Assembly (NCBI RefSeq): GCF_000719335.1
Contig: NZ_JOGB01000005.1
Coordinates: forward strand, 62,001 to 126,000
Length of the DNA stretch: 64,000 nt
Reading direction: 5' to 3'
Origin: Streptomyces sp. NRRL S-87
GTDB lineage: Bacteria > Actinomycetota > Actinomycetes > Streptomycetales > Streptomycetaceae
Positions 8,305 through 20,685 of the stretch are shown one piece after another; the stretch's first letter is position 1, and each line of letters opens with the position of its first letter. The notes beneath the pieces were generated by a model, which did not search any database, had not been told where the DNA came from, and worked only from the letters and a program-made list of their open reading frames with translations. Both the position numbers and the translations under genes were made by a program.

Positions 8305-9549
8305 TCAGGACGGGTTGAGCTTGATGGCGAACCGGTTGAAGATGTTCGCCACGTCGACCCAGCCCAGACCGGTGCTGCACACCTTGTTCGCGTCGCAGCC
8401 GAAGCCGACGCTCACGATCCCGTTCAGCTGCCGCGAGTCGGGGTCGTTGACGTAGATCACCGGGCCGCCGCTGTCACCGCCGCGCCCGACCACACCGCCC
8501 GAGTGCGGGACGCCGTAACTTCCCCACACGGTGGTGCCGTTGACATTCCAGCTCGCGTTTCCCGCGTACACGGTGCGGATGTTGCACACGACCTTGGAGT
8601 TGTATCCCAGCTGGCAGGTGAAGTCGCCGACCGCCACGTTGCGCACGCCGTTGAGGTAGCGCGTGTAGCCGTTGGCGTCGACGCCGTCCCACGTGCGCCG
8701 GTAGGTGGGCGTCTCGATGAACGCCGAGTCGATCTCCGGCAGCTTGTACTCCACCCGGCCGACGTACGTGCCGCCGGCCGTCGCGACCGTGTCGCCCGCG
8801 TTGTAGCAGTGGCCGGCCGTGACCAGCCACTGCCGGCCGTCCCAGGTGCTGACCGCCGGGATGCCGCTGGTGCAGTACGCGGACGAGCCGAACGCGGGTC
8901 CGAGCGCGGCCCCGGCGTAGAACGGGGCGGAGTCGTTCCACCGGCTCAGCGGCACCGCCGCCGGCGCCTGCCGGACCCGGACCGGCGCCGCCCCCTCGGC
9001 CGCCAGCCGGTGCGCGACGGCGGGTGAGGCGAGGTACCGGCGCGCGGCCGGGACGTCGTCCACGGCCAGCTCGACCGCGCTGCCGTCGACCGCCGAGGCG
9101 GCCAGCGTGATCCTGAAGGGCAGGTCGGGCCGGGCGCGCAGCGCGTCGATCTCCTGCCGCAGCCGCGCCGCCGACTTCGCGGCCTTCCGCACGGTGAGCA
9201 GGCGCGGGTCCGCCCCGGGGTCGGCCCGGCGGACCGCGTCGAGGAGGGCTGCGCGCCGACCCGGATCGGTGAGGTAGACGTTCACCGACCGGTAGTCGGG
9301 GGCCAGTTCGACCTGCGTGTAGACATCGGCCAGGGCGCCCCGCCCCGCCCGCGCCGCGGCGTCGGCGGCGACCCGCAGCGGTTCCAGCACCTCGGCCTGC
9401 CGCTGCGGGGTCATCCCCGCCACGACCTCGGCGGACAGTGCTCCGGACGCCCCTGCCCGGGCGGTCGCCGCCCCGAGCGGAAGCACGGTCAGGGCGGCCA
9501 GCGCGGCCGCGAGGGCGAGTGAACGGCGGAGCGCCTTCGTCGTCTTCAT
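8305..9549 (-). CDS. Secreted trypsin-like serine protease (S1, streptogrisin-like) with propeptide
   Basis: 414 residues from ATG at 9549, chosen because AGGGGG lies about 6 nt upstream; an in-frame ATG five codons earlier is less well placed. Signal peptide (residues 1-33), then a propeptide-like region of about 170 residues and a chymotrypsin-fold domain with His 247 (VTAGHC), Asp 274 (EIDSAF) and Ser 360 (GGDSGGP). Several cysteines suit an exported, disulfide-bonded enzyme. The layout resembles alpha-lytic protease/streptogrisin precursors. Transcribed alone. Confidence 0.92.
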   Translation of the reverse strand: MKTTKALRRSLALAAALAALTVLPLGAATARAGASGALSAEVVAGMTPQRQAEVLEPLRVAADAAARAGRGALADVYTQVELAPDYRSVNVYLTDPGRRAALLDAVRRADPGADPRLLTVRKAAKSAARLRQEIDALRARPDLPFRITLAASAVDGSAVELAVDDVPAARRYLASPAVAHRLAAEGAAPVRVRQAPAAVPLSRWNDSAPFYAGAALGPAFGSSAYCTSGIPAVSTWDGRQWLVTAGHCYNAGDTVATAGGTYVGRVEYKLPEIDSAFIETPTYRRTWDGVDANGYTRYLNGVRNVAVGDFTCQLGYNSKVVCNIRTVYAGNASWNVNGTTVWGSYGVPHSGGVVGRGGDSGGPVIYVNDPDSRQLNGIVSVGFGCDANKVCSTGLGWVDVANIFNRFAIKLNPS

Positions 9550-9661
9550 GTATCCCCCCTGCATGTGACTGCCTGGATACGATCGAGTACTCTCCGTGAC
9601 CATATTGACGCCCCGGGCGACCCGCCAAGGGCGCACGCGGGCCGCAGGGGCGCGGCTCCGG

Positions 9662-9685
9662 GCGCGGCCCGGCGCACGGCCGCGC
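9662..9685 (-). terminator. Hairpin downstream of the FG-GAP protein gene
   Basis: GCGCGGCC (9662-9669) and GGCCGCGC (9678-9685) form a perfect 8-bp stem with an 8-nt loop directly after the leftward stop codon at 9695. It probably separates this transcript from the protease gene downstream. Confidence 0.45.
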
Positions 9686-9694
9686 GCGGGCCGG

Positions 9695-11893
9695 TCAGAG
9701 CACGTGCACGTACGGCTGGTCCGTGAAGAACGACGCCAGCGCGCGCCGGGGCGCGAAGGGGGCCGCCGTGTCGCCCGTCCCGCGGTAGAACCAGCTCCGG
9801 CCCCCGGTGTCGCGCGCGTACAGGTCGGGCCTGCCGTCGCCGTCCGCGTCCCCCCAGCCCACCAGGTCCGCGTACGCGTTCCAGCCGCCGCCGATCCGGG
9901 TCCGGCCGCCGAAGGTGCCGTCGCCGCGTCCCCGGTAGAGCCACAGCACGCCGGCCTTGTCGCGGGCCAGCAGGTCCCCCGCACCGCCGCCGGCGACGTT
10001 CCCGGTCGCGGTGAGCGCGGTGTACCCGCCCCAGCCGGCGCCGATCGCCGTGCGGGCCTTGTAGGGCGCCGCGGCGGAGCCGGTGCCCGCGTACAGCCAG
10101 AGGGCGCCGCCCTTGTCGCGGGCGACGAGGTCCGCCCGGCCGTCGCCGGTGAGGTCGCCGCCCGCGGCCAGCGCGTCGTACGCGTTCCAGCCCGCCCCGA
10201 TCCGGGTCCGGCCCGCGACCGTGCCGTCGCCCTTGCCGGTGTACAGCCACAGCACGCCGGCCGCGTCCCGGGCGAGGAGGTCGGCGTGCGTGCTGCCCGC
10301 GACGTCCCCGGCGACGGTGAGCGCGGTGTACTTCCGCCAGAAGTCGCCGAGGTGGGCCTCGTTGCCCGCGCGCTCCACCCCGGGGCGGGGGCGTGAGTTC
10401 TCGCCGATCAGCTGACCGACGCGGGTCGTGCCGAGCAGGTCGGGCGTCCCGTCGTCGGTGAAGTCGTGCGGCGCGGGGGAGCGGCGCACGGTGAAGCCGC
10501 CGCCGGCCTTGAGGGCCGGGCCGATGCCGTTGTCCGGGGAGGCGGTCAGGGTCCAGGTGTAGGCGCCGTTGGGGGCCTGGCGCGTGGCGACCGTGGTGTC
10601 CCAGTCGAAGGTCACCCAGCCGTGTTCGTCGGGCCTGAGGGCCTCCTCGTCGAGGATCCGGTTCGTGTCGCCCGTGGCGGTGTGGCGCAGGGTGATCCGC
10701 ACCCGGGCCGCGGTCCTGGACAGCAGCCAGCGCATGCGCACCGTCCGTCGCCCGTCGAGGCGGACGACTGCCGGGAGGTCGGTGTCCAGCAGCGACACCC
10801 TGGTGGGCAGGCCGGAGGTGGCCACGAGCGTGGCGCGCGGTCCGCCGTCGCGTGCCGCGGCGATCCGGTAGAGGCCCTCGCCACGGGCCAGCGTGCCGCC
10901 GGTGGCGAACAGCGTCCCGTTCGGGCCCGGCGCGAGCGAGCTCGCGTGGTCCAGCAGCCGCACGGCCGGGCCGCCGCCGAGAGGGGTCGCGTACAGGCCG
11001 TAGTCGGTGCCCTGGTCCCCACTGTCGAGGCCGGCCGGCTCGCCGGCGAGCCACCAGCCGTCGAGGAGGCCCACGAGCCGGTTGCCGGCGCCCCCGATGG
11101 CCGTCCTCGCCACGGCGGTGGACCCCCGCGCGGCGAGGCGCAGCACCCCGCCCCGGACGCCGTCCGCCCGGCCGGTCCACGCGATGTGCGTCCGGGAGAG
11201 CGCGACATTGCCCCACGAGTCCCAGACCCGGTAGGTGTCGGTGATCCGTCCGGCGGCGACGTCGACCACCGCCTGGTGCAACTCCGTGTGCTCGGCGCCG
11301 CCGGTGTCGTACTGGAGGACGAACGCGTCGTCGGCGTGTGCGACGACCCTGAGGTGGTTGGCCCTCCACGGCAGCGCGACCTCCCGGTCGGTCGCGCCCC
11401 GCCCGCTCCCCTGCAGGAGGTGGACGGCCGACGAGGTCGGGCCCGGCGCCCAGGCGAGGGCGGTGGTCTTGTGCAGGCCGAGGTAGACGCGGCCGGTGGG
11501 TGCCAGGGGACAGGGCGTGGTCACACCCGTACCCATGTCGTGCAGCGTGGCGCCGTCGGAGTGCGCGGTGGCCACGGTGTCCGACAGCGCCCCCAGGCCG
11601 TAGCGGTACCAGTAGTCGGTGTCGAGCCGGGTGGTCGCGCCGTCCGCGTACCGGGTCCAGGTGAGCGCGTGGTGGTCGGTGCCCGAGGTGAGGAACCCGC
11701 TCGGGCCCGCGCTGAGGACCTGCGCGTCCGGCGCGATCCGCGGCAGCTCCGTTGCGGTGCCGTCCGCCGTCGCCGCGAGGGGCGGGGCGCCCGTCGCCGC
11801 CGTCGCCGGCAGTGCCAGGGGCCCTGCGGTGAGCGCGAGGGCGGTCGTCACCGCGGCGGTCAGCAGGCGTCGCGTCGTACGGCGGTGCGGCAC
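9695..11893 (-). CDS. Secreted FG-GAP/VCBS-repeat protein
   Basis: 732 residues from GTG at 11893, which follows AGGGGG at good spacing; the frame is open 14 codons further upstream but without such a site. Signal peptide TTRRLLTAAVTTALALTAGP. Residues about 40-400 look like a beta-propeller-type region (repeated W/D/G segments), then a short Ig-like stretch. The C-terminal third has several tandem units ending in GDGRADLVARDKGGALWLY-type sequence, the calcium-binding FG-GAP/VCBS pattern with DxDxDG-like loops. Such proteins are extracellular and often fused to enzymes, but no catalytic domain is evident; role unknown. Confidence 0.88.
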   Translation of the reverse strand: MPHRRTTRRLLTAAVTTALALTAGPLALPATAATGAPPLAATADGTATELPRIAPDAQVLSAGPSGFLTSGTDHHALTWTRYADGATTRLDTDYWYRYGLGALSDTVATAHSDGATLHDMGTGVTTPCPLAPTGRVYLGLHKTTALAWAPGPTSSAVHLLQGSGRGATDREVALPWRANHLRVVAHADDAFVLQYDTGGAEHTELHQAVVDVAAGRITDTYRVWDSWGNVALSRTHIAWTGRADGVRGGVLRLAARGSTAVARTAIGGAGNRLVGLLDGWWLAGEPAGLDSGDQGTDYGLYATPLGGGPAVRLLDHASSLAPGPNGTLFATGGTLARGEGLYRIAAARDGGPRATLVATSGLPTRVSLLDTDLPAVVRLDGRRTVRMRWLLSRTAARVRITLRHTATGDTNRILDEEALRPDEHGWVTFDWDTTVATRQAPNGAYTWTLTASPDNGIGPALKAGGGFTVRRSPAPHDFTDDGTPDLLGTTRVGQLIGENSRPRPGVERAGNEAHLGDFWRKYTALTVAGDVAGSTHADLLARDAAGVLWLYTGKGDGTVAGRTRIGAGWNAYDALAAGGDLTGDGRADLVARDKGGALWLYAGTGSAAAPYKARTAIGAGWGGYTALTATGNVAGGGAGDLLARDKAGVLWLYRGRGDGTFGGRTRIGGGWNAYADLVGWGDADGDGRPDLYARDTGGRSWFYRGTGDTAAPFAPRRALASFFTDQPYVHVL

Positions 11894-12061
11894 GGGTCCC
11901 CCTGGGGTGCGGGGCGGACCGGACGTACCCGGCACACCCGCCGTCCCCCTGCCCGCCGAAGCGTTCGGCTGCGGACTGTATCAGGGGTCACACAGCCGCC
12001 CGCGCAGGCCCCCTCGCCCCCGCTGAGCTGGGTGCATGCCGGAAGCGCCGCCCCGGAAGGT

Positions 12062-14159
<2,098 letters not shown>

Positions 14160-14177
14160 CCCGCGCAGGCACGGGTG

Positions 14178-14205
14178 TTGTGGCGGCCCCCACCGGCCGC
14201 CACAA
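14178..14205. promoter_or_regulatory. Perfect 11-bp inverted repeat overlapping the start region of the thioesterase gene
   Basis: TTGTGGCGGCC (14178-14188), loop cccacc, GGCCGCCACAA (14195-14205), only 7 nt before the GTG start. It could terminate the reductase transcript or act as an operator over a promoter. The sequence CACAAT at 14201-14206, inside the right arm, sits 6 nt before GTG as a -10 box would for a leaderless message. Confidence 0.6.
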
Positions 14206-14212
14206 TCGACCC

Positions 14213-14626
14213 GTGACGCTGACCACGGCCGAGGCCGACAAGATCCTCACCGACAACTTCGCCCCCTGGGTGCTCGCCCTCGGCCTCACCGTCGCCGAGA
14301 CCGGCGAGCGGCACGCCGTGCTGCGGCTGCCCTGGTCCGACGCCCTCGCCCGGGACGGCGGGGGCCTGTCGGGTCAGGCCATGATGGCCGCCGCCGACAC
14401 CGCCACCGTCATCGCCGTCTCGGCGGCCCGCGGCGGGTACGGGCCCATGACGACCGTCCAGCAGTCGACCAGCTTCCAGCGCCCGGTCGTCGGCGCCGAC
14501 CTGCTGGTCCGGGTCGACATCTCCAAACTCGGCAAGCGCATGGCGTTCGCCGACATCACCATGACCGCCGAGGGCCAGGAGGAGCCGGCGGCCCGGGCTT
14601 CCACGGTCTACGCACTGCTGGGGTGA
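14213..14626 (+). CDS. Hotdog-fold thioesterase, PaaI-like
   Basis: 137 residues from GTG at 14213. The hotdog signature is visible: LSGQAMMAAADTATVIAVS (the helix carrying the usual catalytic acidic residue) and MTTVQQSTSFQRPVVGADL, then GKRMAFADITMTAEG. Members hydrolyse acyl- or aryl-CoA thioesters in the cytoplasm; the acyl chain cannot be predicted. There is no Shine-Dalgarno sequence, and the gene is separated from the reductase by a perfect hairpin, so it may have its own leaderless transcript. Its position next to fadH suits fatty-acid or aromatic acyl-CoA metabolism. Confidence 0.85.
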   Translation: MTLTTAEADKILTDNFAPWVLALGLTVAETGERHAVLRLPWSDALARDGGGLSGQAMMAAADTATVIAVSAARGGYGPMTTVQQSTSFQRPVVGADLLVRVDISKLGKRMAFADITMTAEGQEEPAARASTVYALLG

Positions 14627-14701
14627 CGGCTACGCTCCGGCGGCTTCCGGGGTCGGGGTGGGCTCGCTTCGCGGGGCCGTCCCGTGGTGTGTGGGTGCCC
14701 G

Positions 14702-15991
14702 TCAGCCGGCGAAGTCGCGGATGACGGTACGGGCCAGCACGGCCCGGGCCGGCGCGAGTTCGGCCGCCACCACCTCCGAACGCTCCGCCGACAGGTCGAC
14801 CGCGCCCCGCTGCGGGGCGCCGCCCAGCACGTACCGGCGGCGCAGGTGGGTCGGCGGATGGGTGCTGTCCGCGCAGTGCCCCCGCCGGGCCCCGGCACGC
14901 CGCAGGCGCTCGTACTCCCGGTCCGGCACGGCCGCCACGAACGCGGTCAGCCGCTCCCACAGTCCCTGCTCGGCCGCGTCCCGCGCCGCCCGGCCGCCGG
15001 ACAACTGCGCCGCCACCGACTCCCGGCGCAGCTCGCCGTGGATCGCCCCGGTCAGCAGCAGCCGGTCGAGGAGCTCCGCCGCCGCCCCGGACGAGCCGGC
15101 CCGCGCCGCGCTGCGGTCGGCCAGGTACTCGGCCCGCTGGCTGCTGCGCAGCGTCAGGTGCTCCATGCCGGCCAGTGCCGCGTACGCCGTCGCCCACGGC
15201 AGCGCCAACTGCGCGTTCACGACCCAGTCCAGCAGCGTCCTGGGCCGCCGGGGCGCCAGCAGGTACATCCACCCGGCCAGGGACCGCAGCGCCCCGCCGA
15301 CGAGCGCGGTCCGGCGCGTGTCGCCGTGGGCGTAGTGGCCCAGTTCGTGGCCCAGCAGCGCCACCCGCTGGCGGGGGCCGAGCACCTCCCACAGGCCCAT
15401 CCCGAGAACCAGCACCCGCCGCCCGCGCAGTCCGTACGTGCTCACTCCGGCGTTGGCCTCCGCCGTGACGACCACGGCGTCCACGCCCCGGGTGCCGACC
15501 ACCGCGGCGACCTCGTCGACGAGGGCGAACAGCCCCGGCGCGTCGGCCCGCCGCAGCACCGGCCCCTCCTGCGGCAACCGGGCCACGCGCGGCCGCAGCG
15601 CCCAGGCGGCGCCCAGCAGGATGACGCCGACGGCCGGCTGCACCACCGTCTCCCACCCCACCACGACGAGCAGCACCGCGACGGCCACGAGCACCAGCAT
15701 CAGGCCCTGCACCAGCACGGCCAGCGCGTACGCCAGCACGGAGACCCGGTCGCGGTGCGGCCTGGCCGACTCCCCGGCGGCCGTCAGCTCGGCCAGCAAC
15801 CGGGTCCCGTGCCGGTGCGCGAGGCGCCGGCGCAGCGCGTCGATCCGACCCGGCTCGGGCTCCGGCTCACGCGGGTCGACGTTCCAGTCGCACCGCTCGC
15901 ACCACGTGACGTACCCCTCGTCCACCGGCACGTCCGCGCCGCACTCCGGACATCTCGTGCCGACCCTCGGTTCCGTCTGCGCCCTGCTCAC
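14702..15991 (-). CDS. M48-family zinc metalloprotease with N-terminal zinc ribbon
   Basis: 429 residues from GTG at 15991 (GAGGGG upstream). The N-terminus has two CxxC pairs (CPECGAD and CERCDWN), a zinc-ribbon pattern. Two membrane helices follow (about residues 85-135), then the M48 motif GHELGH with zinc ligands His 215 and His 219. It probably acts as an HtpX/Ste24-like membrane-protein or stress protease. A further acidic zinc ligand is likely in EYLADRSAAR. Downstream of the GH15 gene on the same strand. Confidence 0.88.
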   Translation of the reverse strand: MSRAQTEPRVGTRCPECGADVPVDEGYVTWCERCDWNVDPREPEPEPGRIDALRRRLAHRHGTRLLAELTAAGESARPHRDRVSVLAYALAVLVQGLMLVLVAVAVLLVVVGWETVVQPAVGVILLGAAWALRPRVARLPQEGPVLRRADAPGLFALVDEVAAVVGTRGVDAVVVTAEANAGVSTYGLRGRRVLVLGMGLWEVLGPRQRVALLGHELGHYAHGDTRRTALVGGALRSLAGWMYLLAPRRPRTLLDWVVNAQLALPWATAYAALAGMEHLTLRSSQRAEYLADRSAARAGSSGAAAELLDRLLLTGAIHGELRRESVAAQLSGGRAARDAAEQGLWERLTAFVAAVPDREYERLRRAGARRGHCADSTHPPTHLRRRYVLGGAPQRGAVDLSAERSEVVAAELAPARAVLARTVIRDFAG

Positions 15992-16064
15992 CGTGGCCCC
16001 TCCCTGGTATGTGCCGCAGGAAGGGTAGCGACGGGGTACCGGGCCCCGGGATGCGGGGCCGGGG

Positions 16065-17894
16065 TCAGTCCTCCGCGCGGTCCAGGGCCTCGTCGAGGGC
16101 CTGGGCGGCGGTGATGAGGGCCAGGTGGGTGAAGGCCTGCGGGAAGTTGCCCAGTTGTTCGCCCCTCGGGCCGATCTCCTCGGCGAACAGGCCGACGTGG
16201 TTGGCGTACGTGAGCATCTTGTCGAACGCGTAGCGCGCCATGCCCAGCCGGCCGGCCCGGGCGAGGGCGCCGACGTAGAGGAAGGTGCACAGCGAGAACG
16301 TGCCCTCGTCGCCGCGCAGGCCGTCGGGGGACTCGCCCGGGTCGTAGCGGTGCACGAGGCTGTCGGAGACCAGGTCGGACTCGATCGCGTCCAGGGTCGA
16401 CAGCCAGCGGCGGTCCTTCGGGGACAGGAACCCGACGGTGGGCAGGAGCAGCAGCGCGGCGTCCAGGACGTCCCCGTCGAGCGCCTGGACGAAGGCCTGC
16501 CGGCGGGGGCTGTAGCCGCGCTCGACGATCTGCCGGAACACCGCGTCCCGGGCCGCGGTCCAGCCCGCCACGTCGGCCGGCCGCGCCAGCTCGGTGGCCA
16601 TCCGGATGCCGCGGTCGAAGGCCGACCAGCACATCAGGCGGCTGTACGTGAAGTCCTGCCGGCCGCCCCGGGTCTCCCAGATGCCCTCGTCGGGCCGGTC
16701 CCAGTTGGCGGCCAGCCAGTCGAGCAGCGCGCTGAGGTTCTGCCAGCCGTCGTACCCGGCCGTCTGGGTCACGTCGCTGCCGTGGCTGAGGGCGAAGACG
16801 ACCTCGCCGTAGATGTCGAGCTGGAGCTGCTCGGCCGCGCCGTTGCCGAGCCGCACGGGCGCCGAGCCGCGGTAGCCCTCCAGGTGGTCGAGCACCGCCT
16901 CGTCCAGGTGCGGGTCGCCGTCGACCCGGTACATGATCTGCAGCGGTTCGCCGGTCACCGTCCTGCGGTCCGTCACCCGTCCGCCCAGCCAGCGGCGGAA
17001 CGCGTCCGCCTCCTCCTCGAACCCCAGGTCGAGGAGGGCCTTGACCGACAGGGAGCCGTCCCGCACCCAGGTGTACCGGTAGTCCCAGTTCCGTTCGCCG
17101 CCCACCCGCTCGGGCAGGCCCATGGTGACGGCGGCGACCGGGGCGCCGGTGGGGGCGTACGTCATGAGCTTCAGCGTGATCGCCGAGCGGTTGACCATCT
17201 GCTGCCAGCGACCGCGGTACCGGCTGCGCCGCAGCCAGCGGTGCCAGTACTCGTACGTCGAGTAGAACGCGTGCCGCATGCGGCCCTCGGTGATCGGCTC
17301 CGGGGCCGTCGCCGCCGCGGGGCCGTGGCAGACCGTCAGGACGGCCGCCGCCATGTCGCCCTGCCGCAGCAGCGCCTCCCCGTGCACCCCCGTCCCGTCG
17401 GAGGTCAGCCGGACCGGCCCGCCGACCTGGAGGAACACGGCGAGGTCCGGCGTCGTGAAGTGCGCGGTGTCGCCTTGCAGCGTGAGGCCGTGGGTGCCGC
17501 GGGCGTAGTCGAAGGCGGGCCGGCAGTCGAGCCGGAAGCGGACGGTGCCGCGGGTGACCCGGAGGATGCGGATGATCCGGTTCTGGCCCGCCGGGGCCTC
17601 GGCCTCGCCCAACGGCATGAAGTCGATGACCTCGCCGACGCCCTCCTCGGTCATGAACCGGGTGACGAGGACGGCGGTGTCCGCGAGGTAGAGCTGGCGC
17701 GTGGTGGTCCCGGGACCGTCCTCGGTGATGGTGAAGTGGCCGCCCCGGTCGTGGTCGAGGAGCGCGGCGAACAGGCTCGGTGAGTCGAACCGGGGGGCGC
17801 AGAACCAGTCCAGCACCCCGTCGGAGGAGACCAGGGCGGCCGTCCGCAGGTCCCCGATCAGTCCGTGGTCCCCGATCGGCGGATATCGACGCAT
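16065..17894 (-). CDS. Glycoside hydrolase family 15 protein (glucoamylase/trehalase-like)
   Basis: 609 residues from ATG at 17894 with GGAAGGGA upstream. The N-terminus [21 protein letters not shown] is characteristic of actinobacterial GH15 enzymes. The (alpha/alpha)6 barrel carries [15 protein letters not shown] and, near the C-terminus, [11 protein letters not shown] with a candidate catalytic Glu. There is no signal peptide, so it is cytoplasmic. Mycobacterial and Streptomyces relatives include trehalases as well as glucoamylase-like enzymes; the substrate cannot be decided from sequence. Divergent from the MMPL gene. Confidence 0.92.
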   Translation of the reverse strand: MRRYPPIGDHGLIGDLRTAALVSSDGVLDWFCAPRFDSPSLFAALLDHDRGGHFTITEDGPGTTTRQLYLADTAVLVTRFMTEEGVGEVIDFMPLGEAEAPAGQNRIIRILRVTRGTVRFRLDCRPAFDYARGTHGLTLQGDTAHFTTPDLAVFLQVGGPVRLTSDGTGVHGEALLRQGDMAAAVLTVCHGPAAATAPEPITEGRMRHAFYSTYEYWHRWLRRSRYRGRWQQMVNRSAITLKLMTYAPTGAPVAAVTMGLPERVGGERNWDYRYTWVRDGSLSVKALLDLGFEEEADAFRRWLGGRVTDRRTVTGEPLQIMYRVDGDPHLDEAVLDHLEGYRGSAPVRLGNGAAEQLQLDIYGEVVFALSHGSDVTQTAGYDGWQNLSALLDWLAANWDRPDEGIWETRGGRQDFTYSRLMCWSAFDRGIRMATELARPADVAGWTAARDAVFRQIVERGYSPRRQAFVQALDGDVLDAALLLLPTVGFLSPKDRRWLSTLDAIESDLVSDSLVHRYDPGESPDGLRGDEGTFSLCTFLYVGALARAGRLGMARYAFDKMLTYANHVGLFAEEIGPRGEQLGNFPQAFTHLALITAAQALDEALDRAED

Positions 17895-18195
17895 GGCAGT
17901 CCCTTCCCCGGGTCGGCCCGTTCCCCGCGCCGACGCCGCGCGGTGCCCCCACGCTAAGGCCGCGCCGGGCGGCGGGCACCCGGGACGGGAGGGGCGGCGG
18001 CGGGGTGCGGGCGGGTGCGCGGGCGGGCGTTCATCCGGTCGGCCCGCGCGGCGTGCCGCCGGATCCGGCCCCGACTTCAATGGCGGTGTCCAGAACGTGC
18101 ACCGCCCCGGGCGGAGCACGCTGCAGCGCCACACGGCCGCTGCGACCGCCTCGTACGGGCGTCCGGCGCCGGTGCTCGTCATCCGGGGAGTCCGC

Positions 18196-20559
18196 ATGGC
18201 ATCGTCCGCGCCCGTGCCCGACCGCCCTGCCGCGCCCGGCGGCACCCCGACCACCGGGTCCGCCCGGAAGGGCCTCCTGCGGCGCGTCGGGGAGTGGTGC
18301 GCCCGGCGCGCCGTGGTCGTCATCGTCCTCTGGCTGGTCGCGCTCGTCGGCCTGCAGGCACTGGGCCGTGTGTACGGCGGTGACTACTCCGACGACTTCG
18401 CCCTGCCGGACGCGCAGTCGCAGAAGGGCCTCGACGTCCTGCAGGAACACGAGCCGGCGGCCGGCGGCTACAGCGCGCAGGTCGTCCTCAACGACCCGGC
18501 CAAGCCGCTCACCCAGTTCGGCGACCAGATCGGCTCCGCAGTCACCGCACTCGGGAAGCTGCCGCACGTCCTGTCCGCCCAGAGCCCGCTGCCGCCGCCC
18601 GGCACTCCGCCCCCGCCCCCGCCCCCGGCGGGCACCCCGAACGTCGGCCCGCTGTCCACGGACGGCAAGACCGCGTACATCACCATGCGGTTCGACGTCG
18701 CGCCCTCCACCCTCGAAGAGAGCTACCTGGACGGCGTCGACGCGGCCGTCCAGCCGCTGCGCGCGGCCGGCGTGGACGTCGAGTACGGCGGCCCGCTGGG
18801 CGAACTGGCGCGCCCCGAGGCCGACGACCGCACCAGCGAGGCCATCGGCTTCGCGGTGGCCGTCGTGGTGCTCCTGATCGGCTTCGGCAGCGTCGTCGCC
18901 GCCGTCATGCCGCTGGTGTCCGCCCTGATCGCGGTGATCTGCGGCCTGGCCCTGCTGAGCCTGCTGGCGGCGGCCTTCACGTTCGCCACGGTCTCACCCA
19001 CGCTGGCCACGATGATCGGTCTGGGCGTCGGCATCGACTACGCGCTCTTCCTCATCACCCGCCACCGCCAGAACCTGATGAACGGCCTGGACCCGGTGAG
19101 CGCCGGCGGCATGGCCACGGCCACCAGCGGCCGGGCCGTGCTGGTCTCCGGCTGCACCGTCATCATCGCCCTCTCCGGTCTGTGGGTGTCCGGGGTCAGC
19201 TTCATCGGCAAGCTCGGCCTGGCCGCGGCCGTCACGGTGGTCACCGCCGTCCTCGGTGCCCTGACGCTGGTCCCCGCGATGCTCGGGGCGGTCGGGCGCC
19301 ACATCGACCGCCTCACGGTCCGCAAGCCCATCGCCGAGACCGACGCCGAGCCGGGCGAGGAGGTCACGGGCGCCTGGCACCGGTACGCGCTGCGGGTCGA
19401 GCGCAGGCCGTGGACCTTCCTGATCTCGGGCGTCGCGGTGCTGGTCGTCCTGGCGATCCCGCTGTTCTCCATCCAGCTCGGGCACATCGGCGACGGCGCC
19501 GACCCCGAGTCGTTCACCGACCGGCGGGCCTTCGACCTGATGTCCGAGGCCTTCGGTCCGGGCTCCAACGGACCGCTCACGCTCGTGATCGACCAGTCCT
19601 CCGTACCGGCCGCGGACCGCTCGGCACTGGCCACCGCGGCGGGCAAGGCCCTGACGGGCGTGCCCGACGCCGCGCTCGTCACCCCGCTGAAGCCCACCTC
19701 GGACGGGGACGTCCTGCTGGCGACCGCCTACTCGGTCGCCAGCCCGCAGGACGAGAAGACCACCCGGCTGGTCGAGCACCTGGTGCACGACGTCCTGCCG
19801 CAGGCGGTCTCCGGCACCGCCGCCAAGACCTACGTCACCGGCACGACCGCGGCCCAGGTCGACTTCCTCGAGATCGTCTCCAGCCGGCTGGTCCTGATCA
19901 TCCTCGTCGTCGTCGGCCTGGCGTTCCTCGTCATCCTCGTCGTCTTCCGCGGCCTCCTGGTGGCGGTGAAGGCGGCCGTGCTCAACGTGCTCTCGATCGG
20001 CGCCTCGTACGGCGTCGTGGTCGCCGTCTTCCAGTGGGGTTGGGGCGGCCCGGCGCTCGGCGTGTCGGGCAAGGTGCCGATCGAGAGCTACGTGCCGATG
20101 ATGATGTTCGCCATCGTCTTCGGCCTCAGCATGGACTACGAGATCTTCCTGCTGTCCCGCGTGCACGAGGCGTGGCTGCGCACCGGCGACGCGAAGGCGA
20201 GCGTGGCCCACGCGCTGGAGATCACGGCCCGGGTCATCACCTGCGCGGCCCTGATCATGGTCAGCGTCTTCGCGGCCTTCATCGTCAGCGACAACATCGT
20301 CGTCAAGATGCTGGGCCTGGGCCTGGCGGTGAGCGTTCTGATCGACGCCACGGTCGCCCGCCTCCTGCTCGTCCCCGCCACCATGACGCTCCTGGGCGAA
20401 CGCGCCTGGTGGATCCCCGCCTGGCTGGACCGCATCCTCCCCCACATCGACACGGAGGGCGAGGGCGAACTCGCCGCCGCCGCTCCCACGGCCGCGCCCG
20501 CCGCCGCTCCCGCCTCCAGTCCCGACCCCAACCCGCCCGCCCCGCCGAAGGCGCCCTGA
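18196..20559 (+). CDS. MMPL/RND-family membrane exporter
   Basis: 787 residues from ATG at 18196, preceded by GGGGAG. About 12 membrane helices in two halves, each with a large extracytoplasmic loop after its first helix. The MMPL signatures are [18 protein letters not shown] and [18 protein letters not shown], where the buried Asp-Tyr pairs are expected to relay protons. The first external loop contains a run of prolines (residues about 134-146). Family members export lipids, polyketides or drugs using the proton gradient. No biosynthetic or regulator gene is adjacent, so the substrate is unknown. Confidence 0.93.
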   Translation: MASSAPVPDRPAAPGGTPTTGSARKGLLRRVGEWCARRAVVVIVLWLVALVGLQALGRVYGGDYSDDFALPDAQSQKGLDVLQEHEPAAGGYSAQVVLNDPAKPLTQFGDQIGSAVTALGKLPHVLSAQSPLPPPGTPPPPPPPAGTPNVGPLSTDGKTAYITMRFDVAPSTLEESYLDGVDAAVQPLRAAGVDVEYGGPLGELARPEADDRTSEAIGFAVAVVVLLIGFGSVVAAVMPLVSALIAVICGLALLSLLAAAFTFATVSPTLATMIGLGVGIDYALFLITRHRQNLMNGLDPVSAGGMATATSGRAVLVSGCTVIIALSGLWVSGVSFIGKLGLAAAVTVVTAVLGALTLVPAMLGAVGRHIDRLTVRKPIAETDAEPGEEVTGAWHRYALRVERRPWTFLISGVAVLVVLAIPLFSIQLGHIGDGADPESFTDRRAFDLMSEAFGPGSNGPLTLVIDQSSVPAADRSALATAAGKALTGVPDAALVTPLKPTSDGDVLLATAYSVASPQDEKTTRLVEHLVHDVLPQAVSGTAAKTYVTGTTAAQVDFLEIVSSRLVLIILVVVGLAFLVILVVFRGLLVAVKAAVLNVLSIGASYGVVVAVFQWGWGGPALGVSGKVPIESYVPMMMFAIVFGLSMDYEIFLLSRVHEAWLRTGDAKASVAHALEITARVITCAALIMVSVFAAFIVSDNIVVKMLGLGLAVSVLIDATVARLLLVPATMTLLGERAWWIPAWLDRILPHIDTEGEGELAAAAPTAAPAAAPASSPDPNPPAPPKAP

Positions 20560-20685
20560 GCCGGTGCCCCGTTCGCCGGGCACACCGCCCGGAGCTACGT
20601 TGGTGGAGGGGGTCGGGACGGCGGCCCGCTGGGCGCCTGCCCTCCCGGTCCGCACGTACGGGGGGTCCCTAGGACGGTGGCCGGC

